Positions 53,716-62,939 of a DNA stretch of 64,000 nt are shown piece by piece. The notes beneath the pieces are model-generated. The model was not told where the DNA came from and did not search any database. It was given only the letters and a program-made list of their open reading frames with translations. The position numbers were made by a program, and so were the translations under genes. Origin of the DNA: Acidobacteriota bacterium (GTDB lineage Bacteria > Acidobacteriota > Vicinamibacteria > Vicinamibacterales > 2-12-FULL-66-21); NCBI GenBank assembly GCA_003222675.1, contig QHWT01000056.1:1-64000 (forward strand), in the 5' to 3' direction. Positions within the stretch are counted from its first letter, which is position 1. Every line of letters begins with the position of its first letter.

Positions 53716-54842
53716 ACAAGGTTTACGCGCTTCAGCAGCGGCACGGCGACGATGCGGCTTGTACCTCGCTTTCGCCAGATCCAGTCGTGAACGATGACGG
53801 CCGCTGCCGGAGGATCCGCATACACCGCGGCGCGATCACCCACGTACGACAGCGGAATGACAATCAAATCGAAATCCTGCGGATGCGCCGGCGAATACCA
53901 CGCGTGAAGGAACTCGACGCCGGCCGGATCGAGCAGGCGCCGGGCTCGATCCAGGTTCGCGCTACTCGCGTCGATAATCGTCAGCCGCGCGCCGGGACAC
54001 AGTCGCCGGAGCACGATCGCCGTCCGCGGGAACAGACCGCCGCCAACGATCGCGATCGATTCAATTCGCTTCGGGGCCGCGGTCAGGACGGACCGGAGCG
54101 CGCGTGCGTGCACGTCGATCACGAAACGTTGCAGCACCCGAGACCTCAGGACCAGCCGCTCGAGCCCGTTCAGACCGCACGCATCGAGCCAGCGGAGGAG
54201 CGCCGGCCACCGACTTTGACGGGCGCCGGCGTCACGATGCTCCGGCAGGCGCGACCAGTGCACGCCGGGTCGCGCGTGATGCTCGACGTGATAACCGTCG
54301 TTGAAGAACAGCAGGTTGTAGACGGGGCCGTAGTGGCTCGTTGTGCCGTGATGATGCTCGTAGAATCCATGAACCGCGCAAAGAAGCAGGCCGACAAAAA
54401 ATCCCGGAACATACGTGCCTGCGAAGAACTCCGCGTTGCGTACGGCCATCGTCGTCCACAGCGCCAGCACCGCTGCTACCTGCACTGACAGTTCCGACGA
54501 TCTGCGGACGCGCGGCCGCATAGCCGCGTGGTGCGCGAGGTGACGGTCGCGCCACAGCGACTGCGGAATCCCCAGGAGCAGGGTCAGATACAGAGCGAAC
54601 AGGCGGTTCGCTACGCCTGTTCGGAAGAAGGGACGGTGTATGAAATTGTGCGCGATGGTGTTGGACGTCCACCAGACGCCGATCGCGATGATCGGCGGTG
54701 TCGGCCACGTGGCCAGGACGATGCCGTGAGCCGCGGCAAGCGCGATCATCACGGCGTCGTACGTCGACTCCTGCCCGACCGAGCGGCGAATGAGGAGCAC
54801 TGGTTCAGTTCCGGTAATCGACCAATGCGCGAATCGGCGCAT
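53706..54842 (-). CDS. Fatty-acid desaturase fused to a Rossmann/methyltransferase-like domain
   Basis: Residues 1-240 form a membrane di-iron desaturase/hydroxylase with the three His boxes: H65NFIH69, H101LAHH105 and H185VEHH189, plus HGFYEHHH at 158-165. Hydrophobic helices lie between them. Residues about 245-378 form a separate soluble domain with a nucleotide-binding start [38 protein letters not shown] and [18 protein letters not shown], like a nicotianamine-synthase or SAM-methyltransferase Rossmann fold. The start overlaps the upstream secreted-protein gene by 38 bases; a later start is possible. Such a fusion suggests oxidation and then modification of one lipid substrate. Confidence 0.85.
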   Translation of the reverse strand: MRRFAHWSITGTEPVLLIRRSVGQESTYDAVMIALAAAHGIVLATWPTPPIIAIGVWWTSNTIAHNFIHRPFFRTGVANRLFALYLTLLLGIPQSLWRDRHLAHHAAMRPRVRRSSELSVQVAAVLALWTTMAVRNAEFFAGTYVPGFFVGLLLCAVHGFYEHHHGTTSHYGPVYNLLFFNDGYHVEHHARPGVHWSRLPEHRDAGARQSRWPALLRWLDACGLNGLERLVLRSRVLQRFVIDVHARALRSVLTAAPKRIESIAIVGGGLFPRTAIVLRRLCPGARLTIIDASSANLDRARRLLDPAGVEFLHAWYSPAHPQDFDLIVIPLSYVGDRAAVYADPPAAAVIVHDWIWRKRGTSRIVAVPLLKRVNLVCR

Positions 54843-55269
54843 AGTCGGTGTTGCCGCTGACCTTCGTCAGGCCCATCCCTGTTGCGTACGGGTCCGGCGC
54901 ATCAGGCGGTTCGTTGGCGGTCCTCAGTCGCGGCTTGAGCTGATGCCGATTCCCGAACGCGACGATCTGGCGTGTGCCGGCGATCTCTCTGAGATCGGTC
55001 CACTCGCGCCGCGCCAGACGCTCGTCACCCCCGAGCGTGAAATACAGGTAGCCGCGCGCGGGCGGCTGATAGTCGTTGGGGTTGTTCGGCACCGCGAGAG
55101 AAAAGACGCCAAAAATCTGAATCGTCTGCGCCGCCTCGGCGTTTGGCACGACGACGACACGATCGACGCGTGCATACACCGCGATTGGATCACTGGCGTG
55201 CAGCGTGGCGGCGACACCCCCAATGATGAGGCCGCTCAAGGACAGTGCAACGAGGCGAAATCTCTGCAT
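54805..55269 (-). CDS. Secreted protein, first gene of the desaturase operon
   Basis: The 154-residue product has a signal peptide ([20 protein letters not shown]) and a mature domain beginning [20 protein letters not shown] with repeated aromatic/Pro motifs ([20 protein letters not shown]). The C-terminal part ([20 protein letters not shown]) is polar. I recognise no family, although the N-terminal part resembles uncharacterised acidobacterial exported proteins. It is co-oriented and overlaps the desaturase-fusion gene, so the three products probably work on one envelope lipid pathway. Confidence 0.65.
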   Translation of the reverse strand: MQRFRLVALSLSGLIIGGVAATLHASDPIAVYARVDRVVVVPNAEAAQTIQIFGVFSLAVPNNPNDYQPPARGYLYFTLGGDERLARREWTDLREIAGTRQIVAFGNRHQLKPRLRTANEPPDAPDPYATGMGLTKVSGNTDYAPIRALVDYRN

Positions 55270-55566
55270 AGGCCTCCCTTGGCCGACGCCACGGCAGGCG
55301 TCGATTCGAAGAAGAGGACGTCGCGGGTTCGAAAATGTTATCGCGGCGAGCGCAGCGCGGTAAAGATTTCGAATAACCGACGTTCATGTGACGCCCTCGC
55401 CGATTGCCGAGCTTGGCGTCTTCACCTCGCGTGCGGTCGACGCAAGGTGAGACCGTGCTCGTCATCGATGACTCGCGTATCGTCGATGACGAACATCCCC
55501 TTCGGCCTGAGTGCGCGGAGTCCATCGAACGATCTCCGATGTCCGCCGTGATAGTCTGCCGGCGCT
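55270..55566. other. Divergent promoter region with an inverted repeat
   Basis: TCGTCATCGA (55459-55468), 14 bases, TCGATGACGA (55483-55492) is a perfect 10-bp inverted repeat about 75 bases upstream of the DUF1080 start. It may be an operator or hairpin. No gene is supported. Confidence 0.4.
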
Positions 55567-56283
55567 ATGAAACTCCCCGCAGCTCTCGCTCTTCTGGGCG
55601 GCTTGTTCGCCTCGGTCACCGTCATCGGCCAGTCGGCGGGCCAGTTCGTGGATCTCTTCAACGGCAAGGACCTCGCGGGCTGGGTCAACGTCAATACGGC
55701 CGAAGACACGTGGAGAGTCCGCGATGGGCTCTTGATCTGCTCGGGTCATCCGATTGGGGTGATGCGCACGGTGAAGCAGTACGAGAACTTCGTGCTGCAC
55801 ATCGAGTGGATGCACATGGAGCCTGGAGGCAACTCGGGCGTCTTCGCCTGGAGTAACGCACGGCCCGATCCCGAGTCACGCCTGCCCAACGGCGTCGAGA
55901 TCCAGATGCTCGAGCTCGAGTGGCCCAATCTTCACAAAGTGAACGGCGTGACCCCGCCCATCGCCTACGTTCACGGGGAGCTGTTCGGCGTCGGCGGCGT
56001 GAGGACAACGCCCGACAATCCACGTGGCGATCGAAGCAAATCCATCGAGAACCGTTGCAAGGGCAAGGGCGAGTGGAACACCTACGACGTCGTGGCGGTC
56101 GACGGCGTCCTCAAGCTCTCTGTCAACGGCAAGGTCGTCAACGGCATCTCGCATGCGACACAGAAGAAGGGATACCTGTGCCTGGAATCCGAAGGCGCGG
56201 AGATTCACTTCCGGAACATCCGCGTCATGGAGTTGCCGCCGGGCGTCACTGCAGCCGACCAGGCTGCGCCGGAACTGAAGTGA
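55567..56283 (+). CDS. DUF1080 (3-keto-disaccharide hydrolase-like) secreted protein
   Basis: The 238-residue product has a signal peptide ([19 protein letters not shown]) and a complete DUF1080 jelly-roll domain: [115 protein letters not shown]. Unlike the copy at 33.1-33.8 kb it is intact. The domain resembles GH16-like lectin folds and is linked to glycoside turnover in planctomycetes and acidobacteria. Its partner is unknown. Confidence 0.9.
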   Translation: MKLPAALALLGGLFASVTVIGQSAGQFVDLFNGKDLAGWVNVNTAEDTWRVRDGLLICSGHPIGVMRTVKQYENFVLHIEWMHMEPGGNSGVFAWSNARPDPESRLPNGVEIQMLELEWPNLHKVNGVTPPIAYVHGELFGVGGVRTTPDNPRGDRSKSIENRCKGKGEWNTYDVVAVDGVLKLSVNGKVVNGISHATQKKGYLCLESEGAEIHFRNIRVMELPPGVTAADQAAPELK

Positions 56284-56460
56284 GATCTGGAACCGCTGGC
56301 AACGAGACGCGCGGATTGCCTGCGACGGAGGTGCCGTCTGGTGAGGAGTGCTATCTGCGCGGTCGCGTGTGCGCCGGGTCTCAGGATAGTGCGCATCAAG
56401 CCGCTGTCGGCGTGAAAGGTTAACCCCGCTTCCCAGACGGGCTCGCTCATTTCACCGCCG

Positions 56461-58887
56461 TTAGAGGCCTTTTCCTCTCAACGCCACGAGCGGATCGATC
56501 TGCGTGGCGCGTCGCGCCGGGACGTACGCCGCCACGAGCGCGACCAACACGAGAAGCGCGGCCGCGGCGCCGAACGCCGCCGGATCGAGCGGTCCCACTT
56601 CAAAGAGAAACGACTGGAGCACGCGCGCCAACGCCAGCGCGACGACCAACCCGGCGGCGGCGCCCACGCCCACGGATCGCATCGCGCCGTCCAGCATCAG
56701 TCCCACGACGCTCGACGCGTCCGCGCCCAGCGCCATCCGGATCCCAATCTCCGACGTCCGCTGCGCGACAGCCTGCGATAGCACACTGTAGATCCCTGTC
56801 GCGGCCAGCAACAGCGCGAGCGCCGCAAAGGCGGCGACGAGCATCAGCAGGAACCGACGGTCCGCCACCGAGTCGGCGATCATGCGATCGAGCGACGAGA
56901 TGTCAACAGGGACGTCCGAATCGTACTGGCGCAGCGTGTCGCGGATCGCCGACGCCACCTGCCGCTGCTGCGGCGCAGCGGCCGCGCGGGCGACGACGCC
57001 GATCGTCGATCGCGCCCGCCACGGCTGCTGGTACATGGACACGAAGACCTGCGGAACCGGCGCACGCAGGAGCGACTGCTGGTGCACGTCGCCGACGACC
57101 CCGACGATCGTGAAGAGAGGATTCACCGTATCCATCCCGGCGTACTTGAACCGCACTCCGATCGGATCGACACGCGGCAGGAAGCGCTTCACAAACGTCT
57201 CGCTGACGACGGCCGCCGGGGGCTGCCCTGCGGTATCGCCATCGGCAAGGAAACGGCCTTCGCGCAGCCGCATTCCGAGCGTCTCGAGATACCCCGGTGT
57301 CACGACCTTGTATCCAGCGGAGTACTTGAAGCCGTCGTAGATGCCGTCGGGCGTCGCTCCGACATCGGGATTGCCCTCGAAGGTCAGCGCGCCGTCGGCA
57401 TCGAACCTTCCCAGCGGCAGCTCGTTCGCCGCGCCCGCGGCCTTGACGCCGGGAATCGCGCGGATGCGCTCCAGCAGTCCCGCATAGAAATGCGCGGCGC
57501 GCGCCGGATCGGGATACTTCGTGCCGGGGACGGACATGTCCGCTGTCACCACGCCGGTCGCGTCGAAGCCCGGATCGACGGCCATGAGGTGCGCGAAGCT
57601 TCGCACCAGCAGCGCCGCGCCGACGAGGAGCACGAGCGCGAGCGCGACCTCGCCGATCACGAGCAGCGTGCGCACCGTCGCGCGGGCAGGCGCCGCGGCG
57701 CGGCCGCCCTCGGCGAGCGCGTCGCGCAGGCTCGCACGCGACGCATGGAGCGATGGCACGAGCCCGAATACGAGCGGCGTCAGCAGCGCGAGCACCAGCG
57801 TGAACGCCATCACGCGCCCATCGACGCCGATGGTCTCGTGACGCGGGAGCGCCATCGCGTTGATGGACAGTAGCGCGCGCACCAGCCACGCCGCGATCAG
57901 CAGCCCGCCGATCCCGCCGAGAATGCCCAGAAGCGAGCTCTCCACCAGCAGCTGGCGCACCAGACGCGCGCGGCTCGCGCCCAGCGCCGCGCGCACGGCG
58001 ATTTCCGTCCGCCGCTCCTCTCCCCTCGCCAGCAGGGTCGTGGCGACGTTGGCGCAGGCGATCAGCAGGACGAGTCCGACCGTCGCGAGAAGCAACAGCA
58101 GCGAATTCTTCGAGTTCGCCGTCACGACGTCCTGCAAACGCACCAGCGCGACGCCAATCGCATTCTCTCCGTTGCCGTACTGCTGTTTGAGCTGCGCTGC
58201 AATGGTGTTCATCTCGGCCGCGGCGGACGCGAGAGGCACGCCGACTTTCAGTCGCGCGACGACGGACCAGTTGTGCGCGGTGCGGCCGCTCTCGTCGGGA
58301 TCGACTTCCGCAGGGACCCAGACGTCAACGTTGCCCGGGAAAACGGACGCCTCCGGCATGACGCCGACGACCCGCGCCTCGCGATCGCCGACGCGCAGCG
58401 TGAGAAGCGACAGATCGGCGTTCGATGACAGCGTGCGCTCCCAGAACCGGTGACTCACGATGACTGCCGGAGTCCCATGAAGCCGCAGCTCCTCAGGGAC
58501 GAAGGTGCGGCCGATCGCGGGCGACATGCCGAACACGCGGAAGAAGCCGTCGCTGACACTGCACACCTCGGCGAAGCGCGGCTCGCTGCCGCCGAGCACC
58601 GTGTTGGTGTCGCACGCGTACGCCGCCATCGTGTCGAAGCTGGTCGAGCGCTGCCGCCAGTCCGCGAAATTCGGGTGCGAGACCCGCGCGACGCCTTTCG
58701 TCCCCTGCTCGGACAGCTGGACGATGCGATCCGATTCACTGTACGGCAGCGGCCGAAGCAGCACGCCGTTGACGACACTGAAGATCGCGGTATTGGCGCC
58801 GATACCGACCGCGAGTGTGATGATAGCCACCAGCGTAAACACCGGACGCTTGACGAGCATCCGCAACGCGAGACGGACATCAGCCAT
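56461..58887 (-). CDS. ADOP-family FtsX/MacB-like permease without PadR partner
   Basis: The 808-residue product begins MADVRLALRMLVKRPVFTLV, that is, almost at TM1 (VAIITLAVGIGANTAIFSVV), the shortest N-terminus of the seven intact paralogues. FtsX block 1 is near residue 265 (LLLLLATVGLVLLIACANVA), the second periplasmic domain follows TLLVIGEVALALVLLVGAAL, and block 2 starts near 685 (VAAFAALALLLAATGIYSVL), ending RRATQIDPLVALRGKGL. No regulator or ATPase adjoins it. The strand is exceptionally GC-rich here, producing long shadow frames on both strands. Confidence 0.95.
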   Translation of the reverse strand: MADVRLALRMLVKRPVFTLVAIITLAVGIGANTAIFSVVNGVLLRPLPYSESDRIVQLSEQGTKGVARVSHPNFADWRQRSTSFDTMAAYACDTNTVLGGSEPRFAEVCSVSDGFFRVFGMSPAIGRTFVPEELRLHGTPAVIVSHRFWERTLSSNADLSLLTLRVGDREARVVGVMPEASVFPGNVDVWVPAEVDPDESGRTAHNWSVVARLKVGVPLASAAAEMNTIAAQLKQQYGNGENAIGVALVRLQDVVTANSKNSLLLLLATVGLVLLIACANVATTLLARGEERRTEIAVRAALGASRARLVRQLLVESSLLGILGGIGGLLIAAWLVRALLSINAMALPRHETIGVDGRVMAFTLVLALLTPLVFGLVPSLHASRASLRDALAEGGRAAAPARATVRTLLVIGEVALALVLLVGAALLVRSFAHLMAVDPGFDATGVVTADMSVPGTKYPDPARAAHFYAGLLERIRAIPGVKAAGAANELPLGRFDADGALTFEGNPDVGATPDGIYDGFKYSAGYKVVTPGYLETLGMRLREGRFLADGDTAGQPPAAVVSETFVKRFLPRVDPIGVRFKYAGMDTVNPLFTIVGVVGDVHQQSLLRAPVPQVFVSMYQQPWRARSTIGVVARAAAAPQQRQVASAIRDTLRQYDSDVPVDISSLDRMIADSVADRRFLLMLVAAFAALALLLAATGIYSVLSQAVAQRTSEIGIRMALGADASSVVGLMLDGAMRSVGVGAAAGLVVALALARVLQSFLFEVGPLDPAAFGAAAALLVLVALVAAYVPARRATQIDPLVALRGKGL

Positions 58888-59357
58888 GCCGTGTACTCCT
58901 CATCGCCGGGAATGAACAAAGGCCGTGCCACGCGGCTCTCTTGAAAAGTCATGTTTTTCCGGCGCGCGCCCCCGGCTGACTGCAACAGTGGGACGAACTG
59001 TCGCGCGTGCGCGACACGTCTGGCGGGTCGTCCGCTCGCCGGTGCTCGGTACTATGACGGGCCGTTTTCTCCAGCTTCGCTGAAGGAACGAATCAGTCAC
59101 CGGCCACGCGGTCGGCTGGTGGAGCGTGCCGCTGCCCACGGCAGAACCAGAATCGTACTGCGATGCTCCGGTAGGCATGCAGCACGAATCGTCATGGCGG
59201 ATGTCGAATCGTGCGCGACGTGAGCATGTTTCAATGAGCTCGAAGCGCGCGTACGCATCGTAACGGACGCGCCAAGAGGTTCCGGCTTAAAATCGGGGAC
59301 AGCACGAGCCGGACGCGAATCGATTGCACTGGCGCAGTACAGCCACCCAGGAACCCT
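58888..59357. other. Gap between divergent permease and deacetylase genes
   Basis: No supported gene in 470 bases. Both promoters should lie here, but I found no convincing motif pair or dyad. Confidence 0.3.
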
Positions 59358-60194
59358 ATGCACATCAAATCTGCGTTGTGCGCCGCGGTGATTGTATGTC
59401 TCTCGATCATTTCTCCTGTGGACGGCCGCGAAGCGATCCCGAACAAGGTGGTGGTGCTGACCTTCGATGACTCGAAAGCGAGTCATTACACCGTCGTCCG
59501 CCCTCTGCTGAAGAAGTACGGATTCGGCGCCACGTTTTTCATTACCGAAGGATTCACGTTCCAGACGAACAAGGAGGACTACCTCACGTGGGAGCAGATC
59601 GCAGAGCTGCACCGGGACGGCTTCGAGATCGGCAATCACACTCGCGATCACATGGCCCTGGAGAAGGGCAATCTCCCGAGATTGAGGGAGCAAGTGGAGG
59701 CCATCAACGCGCAATGCGCCGCGCACGGCATTCCGGTGCCGGTGTCCTTTGCGTATCCCGGCAACACCATCGATCCTGACGCCATCCAGATGCTGGCGCA
59801 GCTCGGCTTCCGGTTCGCCCGCCGCGGCGGCGCGCCCGAGTACCCATACGAGGAGGGAAACGGCTTCGCGTATGAGCCCGGTCGCGATCATCCACTGCTC
59901 CTTCCCTCGGCGGGGGATGCCCGTCCTTTCTGGACGCTCGAGAACCTGAAGCGCGCGACCAGTCAGGCGACAAACAGGAAGATCGCGATCCTCCAGTTTC
60001 ATGGAACGCCCGACGCCGAGCACCCATGGGTGAACACGCCGCGAGAACGATTCGAGGAGTACATGAAGTATCTCCACGACGAGAACTTCAAGGTCATCGC
60101 CCTGCGCGATTTGGCCAGGTATGTGGATTGGAGACAAAGGCCGGATGACCCGTGGAGAATCATCGAGCAGCGTAAGAATCAATTGAGGAAGTGA
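59358..60194 (+). CDS. Secreted polysaccharide deacetylase (NodB/CE4)
   Basis: The 278-residue product has a signal peptide (IKSALCAAVIVCLSIISPVD) and a NodB-fold deacetylase domain. Motif 1 is LTFDD (catalytic Asp37 and metal Asp38), motif 2 is H94-TRD-H98 (HxxxH metal site), motif 3 is AYPGN. These enzymes remove N-acetyl groups from chitin-like or peptidoglycan sugars with a divalent metal. AGGAA precedes the ATG. The C-terminal ~60 residues, with LQFHGTPDAEHPWVNTPRER, include the motif 5-like LQFHG. No polysaccharide cluster adjoins it. Confidence 0.93.
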   Translation: MHIKSALCAAVIVCLSIISPVDGREAIPNKVVVLTFDDSKASHYTVVRPLLKKYGFGATFFITEGFTFQTNKEDYLTWEQIAELHRDGFEIGNHTRDHMALEKGNLPRLREQVEAINAQCAAHGIPVPVSFAYPGNTIDPDAIQMLAQLGFRFARRGGAPEYPYEEGNGFAYEPGRDHPLLLPSAGDARPFWTLENLKRATSQATNRKIAILQFHGTPDAEHPWVNTPRERFEEYMKYLHDENFKVIALRDLARYVDWRQRPDDPWRIIEQRKNQLRK

Positions 60195-60345
60195 TTACCG
60201 CGACCTGTTGGGCGAAGCGGATCCTGGCAATCCGCGGCTCCCTCCGCCCAGCATGTGAGCGGCGAGACCGTAACACGTATTCGTTGACAAACAAAAGGGC
60301 TGGAAGTATCAACCGCTGACACTCAACATGCACAGGAGGTGCGGT

Positions 60346-60831
60346 ATGCCGGATCGGATGCCCAAAGTCGTTCTCGCGCTGCTCGCGGGTTTGATAGCAC
60401 TCGCGCTCGGCTCGGGCGCACAGGCGCAGGCACCCAAAGGTTTGGCGGGCACGTGGAAACTAAATGCCGCCAAGTCCAAGTTCAGCCCGGGGCCGGCGCC
60501 GAAGAGTATGACGGTCACGTATACGCCGGCCGGCGACAGTATCAAGATCGTAGTTGACGTGACGCCACCCGAAGGCCCGGCGCAGCACTGGGAAATGACC
60601 GGGAACTACGATGGCAAGGAGTACCCGGTGACCGGTAATCCGAATGCCGACATGGCATCGTTCAAACTCGTGAACGATCGAACCGGTGTGAGCACGTTCA
60701 AGAAGGACGGCAAGGTCACGGCCACAAATAGGCGCGTCCTCTCGGCGGACGGGAAGACGCTCACGATCACCAGCAAGGGCAGGACCGCTGACGGAAAGGC
60801 TCGCAACGACCTGCAGGTGTTCGAGAAGTAA
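60346..60831 (+). CDS. Secreted lipocalin-like protein
   Basis: I chose ATG 60346 because of the strong AGGAGGTG site five bases upstream, giving 161 residues. A signal peptide (VVLALLAGLIALALGSGAQA) precedes a small beta-barrel-like domain: GLAGTWKLNAAKSKFSPGPA, MTVTYTPAGDSIKIVVDV, QHWEMTGNYDGKEYPVTG, VLSADGKTLTITSKGRTADG. This pattern is common in acidobacterial exported proteins and resembles lipocalin-like domains. Function unknown. A strong hairpin follows the stop. Confidence 0.8.
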   Translation: MPDRMPKVVLALLAGLIALALGSGAQAQAPKGLAGTWKLNAAKSKFSPGPAPKSMTVTYTPAGDSIKIVVDVTPPEGPAQHWEMTGNYDGKEYPVTGNPNADMASFKLVNDRTGVSTFKKDGKVTATNRRVLSADGKTLTITSKGRTADGKARNDLQVFEK

Positions 60832-60840
60832 ACGACTCGC

Positions 60841-60868
60841 GCGAGTGGCGCCTGAAGGTGCCACTCGC
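60841..60868 (+). terminator. Strong hairpin after the lipocalin-like gene
   Basis: GCGAGTGGCGCC (60841-60852), tetraloop TGAA, GGTGCCACTCGC (60857-60868) pair over 12 bp with a single G-T. It begins ten bases after the stop codon. No T-run follows, so it may act as a Rho-linked or stabilising 3' end rather than a textbook terminator. Confidence 0.55.
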
Positions 60869-61222
60869 AGATCGTGGATCTCGCCATAGGAAACTCTGAG
60901 TCTCCGTGCTCCTTCGTTATGCCAGCGACGAGGCGTTTCCGAGGGCGTTGTTTCGGCCTGGGTACCATGAGCCTCTCACACCGCCGCCTCCCAGTCGGTC
61001 GCTGGGTCGCTCGTACGCCGCCAGTAGAGCTCTCCCATCAAGCGCCGGCCGTGCAGTTCGATCACGCAGCGTAGAGTTCCGCGATTTCGGGACAGGGATG
61101 TCTACTGAGGCAACCCTCCGCGGTGCAGTTGGACGCGGAGCGCGACGGAGCCGATCGGCTGACCACCGACATCCGCTGCATACGAGAGTTCGGTCGATGC
61201 GTGGCTTTCCTCTTCGCGCCCT
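60869..61222. other. Gap between convergent genes
   Basis: No supported gene in about 350 bases; the short forward frames are shadows of the reverse-strand oxidoreductase region. Confidence 0.3.
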
Positions 61223-62572
61223 TCAACTCTTCACGGTCTCCGTCGCGGGATCGAACGACACGGTCCTCCTTTGGAAGTACGACTCATTCGCCATGTGGCA
61301 GGCGAGCGCCGCGTGGTGGCCGAAGACCACGTCCTGTACCACGGGTTGGCGGGTCTTCACTGCCTGGAAAAACTTCCAGAGGTGAGGCCTGGTGTCGTCG
61401 TACGAGTCCCCCTGGTAGCTCACGGCGTCGTGGAGCGGTTCTTCGCCGGGCCGGGGATCGTTCTCGGCGTGCCACTTCTCGACATACTCGTTCCGCATGG
61501 CCTGCGGGAAGCTGGACGCGTAATAACTGGGGGCGGTATCGACGCCCGCTTGCCCCATAAACGACAGGCTCGTCTCCGCGAGCTCCAGAACGCCTTTCGA
61601 ACCAAGGAAGCGGAGCACCTCCGGCGTCTCCGAAGCCAGGTTCAGGCGTATATAAACGGGCACGTCGCCGTACTCGAAGAGCGACAGGTGCACGTCGGGC
61701 ATGTTGCGCCCATCATTGAATCGGCGGATGCCTCCCATCGCCATCACGCGCGTGGGCGCCTCGTTGATTCCCCACGTGAACAGCATTCCGCTGATCAGGT
61801 GCACCATGAGGTCGCCGGCCACTCCCGTGCCGTACTCCCTCCAGCAACGCCAGCGCGCGAAGATCTTCGGGTCAAAGGGGCGCTTCGGCACGTCCCCCTG
61901 CCAGGTATCCCAGTCCAGCGTCGCGGGGGAGAGATCGGGCGGAGGTGGATACACCCACGCGCCGGTGGGATTGTTGCGACCGAGCGAGCCCTCCACGAGT
62001 TGAAGATCGCCGAGGACGCCTTTGCCAACAAGTTCCCGAGCCTTCGCGCAGAGGACGGAGCTTGTACGCTGCGAGCCGATCTGGACAATGCGCCCGCTCT
62101 TCTTTGCCGCAGCGACCATCGCGCGGCCGTCGGCAACGCTGTGCGACATCGGCTTCTCGCAGTAGATGTCCTTCCCCGCGCTCACCGCGTCCACGACGAT
62201 TTTGCGATGCCAGTGATCGGGCACGGCGGCAACGATACAGTCGATGTCCTTATCCGCGAGCAGCTCCTGATAACGCCGCGTCGTCCGCAGGTTGGCGCCG
62301 GCGATTTCACGCGCGCGGGCGTGCCGCCCGTCATAGAGATCGCAGGCGGCTGCGCATTCGACGCCGGGAAGCGCAATCGCCCTTGCGAGCAGGCCCGACC
62401 CCTGCATCCCGACGCCGACCATCCCGAAGCGCACGCGGTCGCTGGCGGACACCTGACGCGAGGGCGTGCGCAGCGGCTCCGCCTCGAGCGGGATTGCCTT
62501 CACGGCGAGGGCTGCGCCGATGGCGCCGGCGCTCTCCTGAAGGAACTGACGACGGGACGAACGGATCTTCAT
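61223..62572 (-). CDS. TAT-exported Gfo/Idh/MocA-family oxidoreductase
   Basis: I chose ATG 62572 (449 residues) because GGAGGG precedes it and it begins with a twin-arginine signal, SSRRQFLQESAGAIGAALAV. The Rossmann domain has GVGMQGSG at residues 53-60 for NAD(P) and the family's EKP motif in YCEKPMSHS (139-141). The C-terminal half is the GFO/IDH/MocA alpha/beta domain (GDLMVHLISGMLFTWGI and so on). TAT export means the cofactor is bound before transport; such periplasmic members act on sugars or cyclitols. It is isolated on the reverse strand. Substrate unknown. Confidence 0.93.
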   Translation of the reverse strand: MKIRSSRRQFLQESAGAIGAALAVKAIPLEAEPLRTPSRQVSASDRVRFGMVGVGMQGSGLLARAIALPGVECAAACDLYDGRHARAREIAGANLRTTRRYQELLADKDIDCIVAAVPDHWHRKIVVDAVSAGKDIYCEKPMSHSVADGRAMVAAAKKSGRIVQIGSQRTSSVLCAKARELVGKGVLGDLQLVEGSLGRNNPTGAWVYPPPPDLSPATLDWDTWQGDVPKRPFDPKIFARWRCWREYGTGVAGDLMVHLISGMLFTWGINEAPTRVMAMGGIRRFNDGRNMPDVHLSLFEYGDVPVYIRLNLASETPEVLRFLGSKGVLELAETSLSFMGQAGVDTAPSYYASSFPQAMRNEYVEKWHAENDPRPGEEPLHDAVSYQGDSYDDTRPHLWKFFQAVKTRQPVVQDVVFGHHAALACHMANESYFQRRTVSFDPATETVKS

Positions 62573-62939
62573 CGACCCTCCTTCACGGTAAGCGATTCCG
62601 TTTTTGCACTCCTCGACGCGCGCTGCAATCGACCGCGTGGCGACAGCGCGACGACGCAGCCACGTCACGAAGAATCATGCGATCAATGCGCTGAAAACAG
62701 TTGTTCAGGCACACCGCCGCAATCACCGCGTACCCGAACGCGCCGATCGCAACGGAGACAAGAGCGGCGGCTCGCACACTCTGTTGTCGACATGCGCCAG
62801 ACGAACCGGCTGTCGCGGTGACGCGCCGATTATAGTCGCGGGAGCGCTACGCCGAGTCTCGAGAGCGCAAAGCATTCGCAGCCGGTCGGGCTCCGAGCGG
62901 AAAGATCCACCACGTTGAGGATCGTCAGAGTGGATGCAG
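62573..62939. other. Gap upstream of the oxidoreductase gene
   Basis: No supported gene. A reverse frame near 62690-62777 includes a hydrophobic stretch (AALVSVAIGAFGYAVIAAVC) but lacks a ribosome site and continues into arginine-rich sequence. Confidence 0.3.

Noticed and set aside
56903-57889. 328-residue reverse frame within the permease at 56461-58887
   Set aside because: Same strand but wrong frame; almost only Arg, Ala and Gly.
59097-60182. 361-residue reverse frame opposite the deacetylase
   Set aside because: The forward frame has a signal peptide and NodB motifs; the reverse one has none.
61271-62821. 516-residue forward frame opposite the Gfo/Idh/MocA oxidoreductase
   Set aside because: The reverse strand holds the TAT signal and NAD motif; the forward frame is a His/Arg-rich shadow.
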